Shown here: one piece after another, positions 1 to 7,695 of the stretch
How positions within the stretch are numbered: the first letter of the stretch is position 1
How the letters are laid out: the number at the start of each line of letters is the position of its first letter
Assembly: GCA_964445305.1 (NCBI GenBank)
Contig: CAYUKK010000082.1
Location: 1 to 7,696, forward strand
DNA length: 7,696 nt
Source of the DNA: CAYUKK01 sp964445305
GTDB lineage: Bacteria > Acidobacteriota > Aminicenantia > Aminicenantales > UBA8522
Reading direction: 5' to 3'
Notes under the pieces: generated by a model
Databases searched by the model: none
Told to the model about the DNA's origin: nothing
Seen by the model: the letters and a program-made list of their open reading frames with translations, nothing else
Program-made: the position numbers and the translations under genes

Positions 1-1
1 G

Positions 2-1858
2 GAAATCGTCGGTCGAATCAAGCCAACGGATATGTCGGTTCCTTATCGATATCAGGGATATTATTACTATACGCGCTATGAAGAGGGAAAAGAGTATCCC
101 ATTTACTGCCGGAAAAAGGGCAACCTCGAAGCTCCAGAAGAAGTGCTTCTCAACGTCAACGAGATGGCTGAGGGACAGCCCTATTTTCATGTTACCAGTC
201 TGGCAGTGAGTGCCGATAACAACCTTCTCGCTTACGGCGTCGATAATGTCAGCCGCCGTCTCTATACCCTCCATTTCAAGAACCTGGCGAAGGGCGAGAA
301 CCTTGGCGAGGCCATCCCCAACACCACGGGGCTCGCTGCCTGGGCGGACGACAACCAGACCGTTTTCTACACCCTCAAGGACACGACAACGCTGCGGCCC
401 TTTCGCATCATGAAGCATGTGCTCGGAACTGACCCCGCGGGGGATGAGGAGGTTTACGTCGAAAAAGATGAGACTTTTGAGGCCTATGTCTACAAATCAA
501 AATCAAGAAAGTACTTGATGATTGCCTGTGAGAGCACGCTCGCTAACGAATTCTGGTATCTTGAGGCCAGCCAGCCGGCCGGCCAGTTTCGGGTTGTTCA
601 GCCGCGGCAGCGGGAGCTCGAGTACTCGGTCGAACATTGGCGCGATAAATTCTACATCCGGACTAATGATAAGGCCAAGAATTTCCGGCTGATGGAAACA
701 TCGGTGGCGCGGCCAACGAAGGAAAACTGGCAGGAAGTTATTCCCCATCGAGAAGATACCTTGCTCGAGGACTTCGAAATCTTCGACAATTTTCTGGCCA
801 TTGAGGAAAGGACAAACGGGTTGACTCGCCTCCGCATCCTTCGCTGGCGGGATCGAGCGGAGCATTTTATCGACTTCGGCGAGGAAGCCTATGCTGCCTC
901 TCTCGGCAACAACCCTGAATTTGACACGGACTGGCTTCGCTATGATTATTCCTCGCTGACGACGCCCAACTCGACCTTTGACTACCATATGGCCACGCGG
1001 GAGAAAAAGCTGATGAAGCAGCAAGAAGTCCTGGGCGGTTTCAGCCCGGAAAATTACCACGCGGAAAGGCTCTTTGCCATCGCGCCGGACGGCGTCAAAG
1101 TCCCCATCTCCCTCGTTTATCGGAAAGGCTTGACAAAAAACGGCGATAATCCTCTGTTGCTCTATGGTTATGGCTCTTACGGCGCAACGACAGACCCGAG
1201 CTTTAGCTCGGTGCGCTTGAGCCTTCTCGACAGGGGTTTTATCTACGCTATCGCCCACATCCGGGGTGGGCAAGAATTCGGTCGAGCCTGGTATGAGGAG
1301 GGGAAACTCCTTAAAAAGAAAAACACTTTCACCGATTTCATCGCCTGCGCTGAGCACCTTATTGCCGCCCAATACACCCGTCCGGAGAAGCTTTTTGCCA
1401 TGGGCGGTAGCGCTGGTGGCCTGCTCATGGGTGCTGTGGTCAACATGCGTCCCGACCTTTTCAGGGGTGTGATCGCGGCCGTGCCGTGGGTCGATGTCGT
1501 GACAACCATGCTCGACCCGACTGTCCCCCTGACCACCAGCGAGTACGATGAATGGGGAAACCCGGCTGACAAACAATATTACGATTACATGCTTTCCTAT
1601 TCTCCTTATGATAATGTAGAAGCTAAGGCTTATCCAGCGATGCTGGTGACGACAGGACTGCACGATTCCCAGGTTCAATACTGGGAGCCAGCTAAATGGG
1701 TAGCCAAGCTAAGAGCGATGAAGACAGACCGGAACCCTCTTTATCTTTCCACCAACATGGAGGCTGGCCATAGCGGAGCTTCCGGTCGATTCCGAAGATA
1801 CAGGGAGACAGCTCTCGAGTATGCCTTTCTCCTTGATTTAGCTGGCATATCCAAATAG
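2..1858 (+). CDS. ptrB: Oligopeptidase B (protease II), family S9A, 5' end outside window
   Basis: Serine oligopeptidase that cleaves short peptides after Arg or Lys. The reading frame is open to the window edge: codons before the ATG at 32 (EIVGRIKPTD) continue family sequence, so that Met is internal and the gene is 5'-partial. Numbering from that Met, residues 1 to about 325 are the seven-bladed propeller that gates the active site, and about 385-605 the alpha/beta-hydrolase domain. The triad is Ser460 (GGSAGG), Asp545 (GLHDSQVQYW) and His580 (EAGHSG). As I recall, E. coli PtrB has 532/617/652, a constant offset of 72, so about 62 N-terminal residues are missing. The acidic P1-pocket pair is Glu504 and Asp506 (Glu/Glu in enterobacteria), which supports basic-residue specificity. 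Near-identical C-terminal motifs separate it from prolyl oligopeptidase. Whether it has a signal peptide cannot be seen. It converges on the M14 gene with a 40-base gap. Confidence 0.95.
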   Translation, partial: EIVGRIKPTDMSVPYRYQGYYYYTRYEEGKEYPIYCRKKGNLEAPEEVLLNVNEMAEGQPYFHVTSLAVSADNNLLAYGVDNVSRRLYTLHFKNLAKGENLGEAIPNTTGLAAWADDNQTVFYTLKDTTTLRPFRIMKHVLGTDPAGDEEVYVEKDETFEAYVYKSKSRKYLMIACESTLANEFWYLEASQPAGQFRVVQPRQRELEYSVEHWRDKFYIRTNDKAKNFRLMETSVARPTKENWQEVIPHREDTLLEDFEIFDNFLAIEERTNGLTRLRILRWRDRAEHFIDFGEEAYAASLGNNPEFDTDWLRYDYSSLTTPNSTFDYHMATREKKLMKQQEVLGGFSPENYHAERLFAIAPDGVKVPISLVYRKGLTKNGDNPLLLYGYGSYGATTDPSFSSVRLSLLDRGFIYAIAHIRGGQEFGRAWYEEGKLLKKKNTFTDFIACAEHLIAAQYTRPEKLFAMGGSAGGLLMGAVVNMRPDLFRGVIAAVPWVDVVTTMLDPTVPLTTSEYDEWGNPADKQYYDYMLSYSPYDNVEAKAYPAMLVTTGLHDSQVQYWEPAKWVAKLRAMKTDRNPLYLSTNMEAGHSGASGRFRRYRETALEYAFLLDLAGISK

Positions 1859-1898
1859 AAGAGTTTTTTGGCTGTCTGTCATATCTTTATCTATTTTT

Positions 1899-4676
1899 TT
1901 ATTGGGCATCCCCAGCAGGTAGAGGAGTCGCGCTGAAAATTCCGTTGAAGAGGAATTTGAAGCATCCATGGGCCTGGCCACGGAAAAGGATTTCCGGCCC
2001 GTAGAGAAAGACCTTCCCCTGACCGACCGGTGCTTCAATCACGGCAACGGTTTTGTCCAGGTAATTCTCGCCCCAGGCCCAGCCGCTCCGAAGCGGCCTT
2101 GGACCATCGAACCAGGCGACTGCTCTCACACCCCGCGAGGCGGCAGCGGGGTGGAGCCCAAACACCGGACTATTATTGAAATAAACATCGGTGTCTTCCT
2201 GCATTCCGTAGGCTGCAGGCAAGCCCTTGTCGACTTTAACACGGAGAACAGAGCCAGGAATGTAGTACTTCTCCCGCGGCAGCCGTCTTTCCTTGCCATC
2301 GGGAAGCTTTTCCATGAGCGGGTCAAAGAGAGGCAACTGGAGATGAAAGCCAAGGGCGGTCGAGGTGCCGATAGCCAGGACGACTCCTCCTTCTTCAAGA
2401 AACTGGCGGAGCGCGGGAAGCGTTTTTTCGACGGTGATGACCCCGAGCCGACCGCGGAATTCTTCAGGGACCTCTTCGGGTCTGGGCATCCGTGACGGAA
2501 GAAAGCCCCTTTCTCCCTCTGCTTGGATTCGGGGAATGGCGCCGCTCGGAAAAACGAGGACATCATATTTTGCTCTCAGGTTGCCGGCATCGAGGTCGGG
2601 CGGAAAAACGACTTCAAAGGGAAACTCGAATTGTTCCAAGAGCCAGCGAGTCCAGCCCGAAGTCATCGAGCCGCCGTAGATGTCCCAGAGTCCAATCCGC
2701 CGCAGCCTAAGGGAGGCCATGGCTCCTCTGGGTGGCGCTTCCGTGCTCTCAGCAACGAGCCCCAGGGTTATGACATCGGCGTTTAACCTCGCCAGAGTGG
2801 ACTCCTTAGCCTCCACATAAAACATTCCTGGCGGGTATGTTTTTCCGTTGACCTCAAGTGGCGCTTGGATGCGGAAGACTCGTTCGCCGGCTCGAAGAAG
2901 CCGATTGATAGCGGTGAAACTGTCGTTTATTCTGGCATCGAGAAGGAACCCGGCCGGTCTTGGGCTGGCGATGACTTTTCCCGCCGGGGGTTTGGCCAAT
3001 CCGTCGACCTTTTCAAAAGGACCTTCAAATCCATCGAGGATGCGCTCAAAGACGACACCCATTTGATAGGCCAGTGTCCAGCCAGCGCTGTCGTAAGGAG
3101 CAACGGGAGGTCCGCCCGGATATTCCACATCATGGGGATGGTCCTGGGGCTCAAACATGGCTAAAATATGCGGTCGAAAAGCCTGGTTACACTTGATGAC
3201 ATAGGAGCCCCCGGGATAAGTCTTGCCGGCGACCTCAAAAGGCCCGGTGGCGCAGAGCACCTTGACTCCACTCTTGATGAGAGCGTTGACAAACTTTATC
3301 GCCGTCAGGAAATCCGGCTGGTCGGAGGGAATGATGTAGCCACGGGGATCCCGGGCAGCTGGGTCACGCAGGATATCATAATATTTGGCCGGATATCCCC
3401 TGGAAAACCATTCCCCGACTGGTTGAGCGCCATCCTTCTGGATAGCTTCTTCGACGGCCTGGATGCGTTTCGGGCTCGCTGTCCAGTGGTCCCGGTTACC
3501 TCTCTCGATCGAGTTTCTGGCCATCCGGTACATGTTCATGAGAAAATGCTCGCGTAGCCTGGCGGCTAAGTCGAGAATGGCCCTATCCGCTGTGATCGCG
3601 TACTCAATGGATTGCCGAAAATGCCATTTCTGGGGCGCGACGGGGAAGGGGAGGTCATTGCGGGGGAGCTGTTTTTCGGGCAAGAAGGGGATTTCTATCG
3701 GAGTCGGGTTACCGATGGTTTCGGTCAGAATGCCGATCATATTATGAAAATAGGAAGTCGAGCGTAAGCCGCCGCTCCACCACGTCGAATAGCCAGCCCC
3801 GGACCGCATGGTCGCCCCTGGCTTCCCCTCAGCCACGAAGCGAGCATGCATGGCCGAGCCGACGAGGTCAATCCCCATGGGCACAAGGGGGTCGAAGAAA
3901 TAGTTGAAAGGATCCCGGAAAGGGGAACAAAAGAGCACCGTGCCGGCCGGCCCTGTCTGATGATGATTGTAGACAATCTGGGGAAACCATTCGTGGTACA
4001 TGACGCGGGAAATGGCTTCTGTCTCCGGCTGGGTGACCATGTAGAAATCCCGGTTATTGTCGTGGCCGATGTATTTCTGGTAAAGGCGGGGTAGAGTCCT
4101 CATTGTTCGCTTGGTTGGATCCTTTTCCCTCATGTACCAGTCGGCCACGAGCTCGAGCCCGTCGGGGTTGGAAGGGATGGCCAAGAGGATAACTTCATCG
4201 AGGATCCGGCGCGTTTCGGGGTCGTTCTGAGAGACCATCTGCCAGACGAGCTCGATGAGCTGCTGGGAGCCGAGGACTTCGGTAGCGTGAAGGCCGCCGT
4301 CGATCTGAACAACCGCCTTACCCTGGGAGGCGAGGCCGCGGGCCTGGTTTTCCGTCAAGCCCTCAGCCAGAGCCAAACGCCGCGATATGTCCTTGAGCCG
4401 AGGAAGCTGTCTTTGATTGGCCGGCGAAGTGATGATGGCCATGATCATCGGCCTCCCTTCGGCCGTTGTGCCGATCCGCGTCAGACTCAGACGGTCGGAT
4501 AAGCGGTCGAGCTTTTCCCAGTAGGCGCGGAGCTGGCTGTAGTTGATCAACTGGTAATCGGCGCCAACATCAAAACCGAATTCCTCTTTTGGGCTGGGAA
4601 GCTTTGACTGGGATATAGCTGGGCAAATGAGGAGAAAAAACGCTAAGAAAAGAGAATACAACGTTCTTGTGCGCAT
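1899..4676 (-). CDS. Secreted M14 zinc carboxypeptidase-like protein with C-terminal GATase1-like domain
   Basis: 925 residues from the preferred ATG at 4676. Residues 1-22 form a signal peptide (Arg-rich start, LFLAFFLLIC core, likely cut AIS|Q); the Cys there is not in a valid lipobox. The peptidase domain (about 35-350) has zinc ligands His130 and Glu133 (GGLHATE), a third His at 238 or 239 (YNHHQTG), substrate-binding Asn208-Arg209 (NNRDF) and catalytic Glu319 (ILTETIG), so it should be active. The NPDG signature is at 170-173. Next comes a linker region with two related segments (459-498 and 586-625) and a conserved YDSAGWTLAYQMGV stretch at 528-541. Residues about 655-900 look like a class-I glutamine-amidotransferase-like Rossmann fold without a nucleophilic Cys. 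Likely exported; the substrate is unknown (peptides or peptidoglycan stem peptides). Second gene of the operon after the propeller gene. A longer start at 4697 overlaps the upstream stop (see the ribosome binding site entry). Confidence 0.9.
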   Translation of the reverse strand: MRTRTLYSLFLAFFLLICPAISQSKLPSPKEEFGFDVGADYQLINYSQLRAYWEKLDRLSDRLSLTRIGTTAEGRPMIMAIITSPANQRQLPRLKDISRRLALAEGLTENQARGLASQGKAVVQIDGGLHATEVLGSQQLIELVWQMVSQNDPETRRILDEVILLAIPSNPDGLELVADWYMREKDPTKRTMRTLPRLYQKYIGHDNNRDFYMVTQPETEAISRVMYHEWFPQIVYNHHQTGPAGTVLFCSPFRDPFNYFFDPLVPMGIDLVGSAMHARFVAEGKPGATMRSGAGYSTWWSGGLRSTSYFHNMIGILTETIGNPTPIEIPFLPEKQLPRNDLPFPVAPQKWHFRQSIEYAITADRAILDLAARLREHFLMNMYRMARNSIERGNRDHWTASPKRIQAVEEAIQKDGAQPVGEWFSRGYPAKYYDILRDPAARDPRGYIIPSDQPDFLTAIKFVNALIKSGVKVLCATGPFEVAGKTYPGGSYVIKCNQAFRPHILAMFEPQDHPHDVEYPGGPPVAPYDSAGWTLAYQMGVVFERILDGFEGPFEKVDGLAKPPAGKVIASPRPAGFLLDARINDSFTAINRLLRAGERVFRIQAPLEVNGKTYPPGMFYVEAKESTLARLNADVITLGLVAESTEAPPRGAMASLRLRRIGLWDIYGGSMTSGWTRWLLEQFEFPFEVVFPPDLDAGNLRAKYDVLVFPSGAIPRIQAEGERGFLPSRMPRPEEVPEEFRGRLGVITVEKTLPALRQFLEEGGVVLAIGTSTALGFHLQLPLFDPLMEKLPDGKERRLPREKYYIPGSVLRVKVDKGLPAAYGMQEDTDVYFNNSPVFGLHPAAASRGVRAVAWFDGPRPLRSGWAWGENYLDKTVAVIEAPVGQGKVFLYGPEILFRGQAHGCFKFLFNGIFSATPLPAGDAQ

Positions 4677-4684
4677 GAGATTTA

Positions 4685-4690
4685 CCCCTC
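4685..4690 (-). promoter_or_regulatory. Ribosome binding site that favours the inner M14 start
   Basis: On the minus strand GAGGGG lies 8 bases before the ATG at 4676-4674. The outer ATG at 4697-4695 overlaps the stop of the propeller gene as ATGA, but its only purine-rich site (GGAGGA, 4718-4713) is 15 bases away, which is long. The inner start also gives the more usual signal-peptide length. Termination at 4694 right next to this site suggests translational coupling. Confidence 0.55.
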
Positions 4691-4693
4691 TTC

Positions 4694-7423
4694 TCATTTA
4701 GTATACCAGTGGTCCTCCAGGATCGAGGCGTTGGCGCTGAATTCACGGCCTCCCGCAAGAAGAACGAACCTGTATTCTCCGCACGGGGCCGGCCAGGAGG
4801 CGTATTCCGGGTCCATGGAAGGTCGGAAGCCAGCCTCGGCCAGCCGGCTCATCCTCTCTTGGAGCGCCTTCTTTTCTTCTTCGGTGCGTTTCCTTCGCCA
4901 GGTCATGTTCCAGACAACCCGGTGCAATCCGGGGGTATTATCGCCCTTGATCTCATGGATGACCTGATTTCCCTTATAGACGAGCACCTTAACATCGTCC
5001 TGGACTTTATTCTTGAGATAATAGTGGACAACTATCCCGTTTGGTTCACTTTCGCCCGAAAAATTGATCGAGCTCGAATGGTTGGTCCGGTTGCTCACCC
5101 AGCGGACTTTCGATTCGATGCTAAAAAAATGGATATCCTTGGCCAGGACGGCCGCCGTCAGCTCTTGGAGCGGTGTGATATCGGTGATGAAGATGCCGCG
5201 GCCGTGCGTGGCGACGATGAGGTCATTCTCGCGGAAATGAATCTTGATGTCATGGACTGGCTGGGTGGGCATGTTGGACTTGAGCTTGTTCCATATTTTT
5301 CCACCGTCGATGGAAACATAAACCCCAAACTCGGTGCCAACAAAAAGGAGGTTAGGGTTCTTGTGGTCCTCGCGGATGACGTTAATCGGCTCCTCGGGAA
5401 GGTTGCCGATCAATGATACCCAGGTCAGCCCGTAGTCGCTCGTCTTAAAGAGGAAAGGCCGGAAGTCGTCATGGCGATAGCCAGTGTAAGCAACATAGGC
5501 CGTGCCTGCCTCATGGGAAGAGGCGACAACCCGGCTAACCCAGTAGCCGGGGTTGCCGACGATGCGGTCGTTGAGCTTCGTCCAGTTTTTTCCTCCGTTG
5601 CGGCTCACCCAGACGTTCCCGTCATCTGTGCCCACCCAGAGGACTCCTGGCTCAAGCGGGGATTCGTCGATCGTCGTGATCGTGCAGTACTGGATATTGC
5701 CGTCCCCTCCTTTCCCCGTGGGAAGCTTAGTCGGGTCGTTTGTTGTTAAATCGGGGCTGATCTCTTCCCAGACCTCACCTCGATAGGAAGACCTGACCAA
5801 AATGTTGGCGCCATGGTAGATCACATCGCTATCATGAGGAGAGACGAGGATGGGTGAGCACCAGTTCCAACGCAAATCAGCGCGCTTGTTCTGATAGGCC
5901 ACGTTCTTTCTCTCCCCAGTGACGAGGTCTATCCGGACGAGTGGACCGAACTGCGATTCGTTATAGAGGAACCGATTGGTTTTCGTGTCGAACACATTAT
6001 ACATGCCATCGCCGCCGCCGACAGTTTGCCAGTCTTCAAGGAGGACGGGGCCGCCGCCTCTCTTGGTACTCGGTCCCATGACCGAGCCGTTATCCTGGAG
6101 CCCGCCAGCCACGTTGTAGGGATATGCCATGTCGAAACCCACGGCGTAGAACTGGGCCAGGGGAAGATGGTCTGGATGATACCATGTCTTCCCTCCGTCG
6201 TAGGTAATGCCCATGCCATGGTCGTAGCCGAGGAGCATATGGTTGGAATCTTTCGGGTCAATCCACAGGGCGTGGTCATCGCCGCCAAACCGGAGCGGCC
6301 GGCGCTGCCAGGTCTTGCCCCCGTCTCTCGTTCCCCAGGAAGCGGCGCTGAGGACATGGACGACCTGGTCATTGTTAGGGTCGATGACGACCTGGCCGTA
6401 GTAATATCCTGGCGCGCCGCCGATGCTCAGCTTTTCTGGACTCACTTTCCGCCAGGTTTCTCCCGCATCGTCAGAGCGGTAGACCTCGCCATCCACCATC
6501 CCCGCGCTCGATTTTCCTTGAAGAATCTCCTGCCAGCGCTCCTCGGGTGACATGCCCGGCTTGTTGGCGTTTTCGATGCAAGTGTAGAGGATATTCGGGT
6601 TCTTGGCGTAAACAGCAATTCCGATGCGACCAAGAATACCGGAGGGGAGGCCGCCCGATAACTTGGTCCATGTCTTGCCCCCATCGCTCGTCCTATAAAG
6701 AGCGCTACCGGGTCCTCCCAGCATGTAAGTCCAGGGTTTCCGCAGCCGGTCGTAGGTAGCCGCATAAAGGATGTCAGGGTTCGTCGGGTCCATGGCGACG
6801 TCAACGACGCCGATACTCCTTCCTTCCATGGTCACATCAAGGACTTTGCTCCAGCTCTGGCCACCGTCAGTTGTTTTGTAGAGTCCACGTTCCGGGTTTT
6901 CGGAATAGAGATGGCCCAGCGCAGCCACATAAACGATATCTGGGTTCTGGGGATGGATGACGATTCGGCCGATGTGGTGCGACTCCTTGAGCCCCATGTT
7001 TTTCCAGGTTCGGCCGGCATCAATGGATTTGTAGACGCCGTCGCCCCAGTAGGAACTCCGAGAATTATTGGCCTCGCCTGTCCCCACCCACAGAATATTC
7101 GGGTCGGAAGGGGAGACAGCGATATCGCCGATAGAAAAGACTTTCTCGTGGTCGAAGATGGGCTCAAAGGTGAGACCGTTGTTCATTGTTTTCCACAATC
7201 CGCCGGAGGCAGTGGCTGCGTAGAAGGTGTAGGGCTGGCCCTCGGGAACGGCAAAGTCGACAAAACGACCGCTCTGGCGCGTTGGGCCGATAGCCCTGTA
7301 TTTGAAGGAGTTCAAGAGCTCGTGGCTGAGCGCTTGGCCGAATGTCAGGGGGGCGAAAGCGATGACCGAGTAAAAAAGAGCAAGCCAGGAGAGACGCCTA
7401 AGAAAAGCTCGACGGAAAGTCAT
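4694..7423 (-). CDS. Secreted Asp-box (BNR/VPS10-sortilin-like) beta-propeller protein
   Basis: 909 residues. The N-terminus has basic residues (RRAFLRR) and a hydrophobic core (LSWLALFYSVIAFAPL), probably cut near LTFG|Q, so it is exported. The body is a propeller with Asp boxes (S/T-x-D-x-G-x-T-W) at 133, 184, 245, 317, 365, 407, 545, 607, 661 and 704, plus a degenerate one near 78. The 545 copy (SSYRGEVW) and the 607 copy (SRNGGKNW) lack the Asp. A stretch of about 130 residues without a box (415-544) carries GGLQDNGS and GGGDGMYNV, and the propeller closes with ATHGRGIF (738-745). A C-terminal Ig-like/FlgD-like part (about 795-905) follows, including TPGLHRVVWNM. Asp boxes also occur in sialidases, but I see no sialidase catalytic set, so annotation as a glycosyl hydrolase would be unsafe. 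A binding or scaffold role is inferred. It is the first gene of the operon, and its stop overlaps an ATG of the M14 frame. The start is backed by a strong ribosome binding site. Confidence 0.88.
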   Translation of the reverse strand: MTFRRAFLRRLSWLALFYSVIAFAPLTFGQALSHELLNSFKYRAIGPTRQSGRFVDFAVPEGQPYTFYAATASGGLWKTMNNGLTFEPIFDHEKVFSIGDIAVSPSDPNILWVGTGEANNSRSSYWGDGVYKSIDAGRTWKNMGLKESHHIGRIVIHPQNPDIVYVAALGHLYSENPERGLYKTTDGGQSWSKVLDVTMEGRSIGVVDVAMDPTNPDILYAATYDRLRKPWTYMLGGPGSALYRTSDGGKTWTKLSGGLPSGILGRIGIAVYAKNPNILYTCIENANKPGMSPEERWQEILQGKSSAGMVDGEVYRSDDAGETWRKVSPEKLSIGGAPGYYYGQVVIDPNNDQVVHVLSAASWGTRDGGKTWQRRPLRFGGDDHALWIDPKDSNHMLLGYDHGMGITYDGGKTWYHPDHLPLAQFYAVGFDMAYPYNVAGGLQDNGSVMGPSTKRGGGPVLLEDWQTVGGGDGMYNVFDTKTNRFLYNESQFGPLVRIDLVTGERKNVAYQNKRADLRWNWCSPILVSPHDSDVIYHGANILVRSSYRGEVWEEISPDLTTNDPTKLPTGKGGDGNIQYCTITTIDESPLEPGVLWVGTDDGNVWVSRNGGKNWTKLNDRIVGNPGYWVSRVVASSHEAGTAYVAYTGYRHDDFRPFLFKTSDYGLTWVSLIGNLPEEPINVIREDHKNPNLLFVGTEFGVYVSIDGGKIWNKLKSNMPTQPVHDIKIHFRENDLIVATHGRGIFITDITPLQELTAAVLAKDIHFFSIESKVRWVSNRTNHSSSINFSGESEPNGIVVHYYLKNKVQDDVKVLVYKGNQVIHEIKGDNTPGLHRVVWNMTWRRKRTEEEKKALQERMSRLAEAGFRPSMDPEYASWPAPCGEYRFVLLAGGREFSANASILEDHWYTK

Positions 7424-7430
7424 AATTCTT

Positions 7431-7436
7431 CTCCTT
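7431..7436 (-). promoter_or_regulatory. Ribosome binding site of the propeller gene
   Basis: On the minus strand AAGGAG sits 7 bases before the ATG at 7423-7421, a near-consensus Shine-Dalgarno at the ideal distance. It fixes this ATG as the start, and the protein then begins directly with its signal peptide. Confidence 0.8.
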
Positions 7437-7465
7437 ACGGGGATTCATTCATCAGGCATGGCGGT

Positions 7466-7491
7466 GGATAGAAATTATCGAATTTCTATCC
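7466..7491. repeat. Perfect 11-bp inverted repeat overlapping the promoter (possible operator)
   Basis: Left arm GGATAGAAATT (7466-7476) and right arm AATTTCTATCC (7481-7491) are exact reverse complements around the 4 bases ATCG. The dyad covers the spacer, the -10 box and the expected start point of the candidate promoter, the usual place for a repressor operator. No U-run follows on either strand, so it is not an intrinsic terminator. A lone half-site-like GATAGAA is at 7523-7529. Binding by a regulator is inference. Confidence 0.6.
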
Positions 7492-7500
7492 CGAAGTCAA
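7474..7500 (-). promoter_or_regulatory. Candidate sigma70-type promoter of the propeller-M14 operon
   Basis: On the minus strand TTGACT (7500-7495, five of six to TTGACA) is followed after 15 bases by GATAAT (7479-7474, five of six to TATAAT). A 17-base spacing to TAATTT (7477-7472) is the alternative reading. Either would start transcription near 7466, giving a leader of about 43 bases to the ATG. The 15-base spacer is short, which lowers confidence; a promoter is nevertheless expected here because this is the first gene of the operon. Confidence 0.5.
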
Positions 7501-7695
7501 CCACATAAGACCCTGATTTGCCGATAGAATCACCAGACGGGTCCTGTCGCGGTTCACCCCCGGCCAGGCTCGGGGTTGGGATTGCGAAGCACGCTCGTTT
7601 CCCCAGCGAGGAAACTCGCTCCGACTCAGCCTTCGCTCTTCTCTCGCTTCGCTCGAGAAACCATGCCCGCTCAGGCTTCGACGGGCTTTCTCACC
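7486..7695 (-). other. Start-less open frame of 69 codons through the repeat-like region
   Basis: On the minus strand a frame stays open from the window edge to a TAG at 7488-7486, which falls inside the candidate promoter. The product is rich in Arg, Ser and Glu (for example SEAREERRLSRSEFPRWGNE) with no domain I recognise. It could be the 3' end of a gene lying outside the window, but the skewed composition and the dense palindromes suggest a chance frame through a repeat, so I do not call it a gene. Confidence 0.25.
7557..7692. repeat. Dense cluster of inverted repeats, repeat-like non-coding DNA
   Basis: Several stems lie close together: CCCCG/CGGGG (7558-7562 with 7571-7575); GCGAAGC (7584-7590) with GCTTCGC (7646-7652); AGCGAG/CTCGCT around a GAAA tetraloop (7605-7620), which competes with GTTTCC/GGAAAC (7597-7602 with 7610-7615); and a compound stem GAGAAA/TTTCTC (7655-7660 with 7687-7692) enclosing GCCCG/CGGGC (7665-7669 with 7682-7686). 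The word CTTCGCTC occurs at 7631 and 7647. This looks like an intergenic palindromic repeat or a folded RNA; I cannot tell which. The element may continue past the window edge. Confidence 0.45.

Noticed and set aside
32..34. ATG as the true start of the oligopeptidase B gene
   Set aside because: The upstream in-frame codons encode family sequence (EIVGRIKPTD), there is no ribosome binding site directly before it, and about 70 family residues would be absent.
503..1678. Long open frame (391 codons) antisense to the oligopeptidase B gene
   Set aside because: It lies wholly opposite a gene with an intact catalytic triad and strong family identity. Its translation has no recognisable domain and an odd His/Arg/Val-rich composition, so it is a codon-bias shadow.
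1853..1900. Intrinsic terminator between the convergent genes
   Set aside because: AAATAGA (1853-1859) can pair with TCTATTT (1890-1896) ahead of a T-run, but the stem is AT-only apart from one pair, the loop is about 30 bases and the stem starts inside the stop region of the gene. Too weak to call; nothing better is seen for the minus-strand operon.
4709..5416. Plus-strand open frames opposite the propeller gene (also near 6026-6550 and 6911-7471)
   Set aside because: Each is antisense to continuous Asp-box coding sequence, with no ribosome binding site that stands out and no domain, so they are shadows.
4694..7423. Sialidase or other glycosidase function for the Asp-box protein
   Set aside because: Asp boxes are structural and occur in many unrelated propellers. 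I found no sialidase-type arginine triad or RIP motif context, so only a propeller call is supported.
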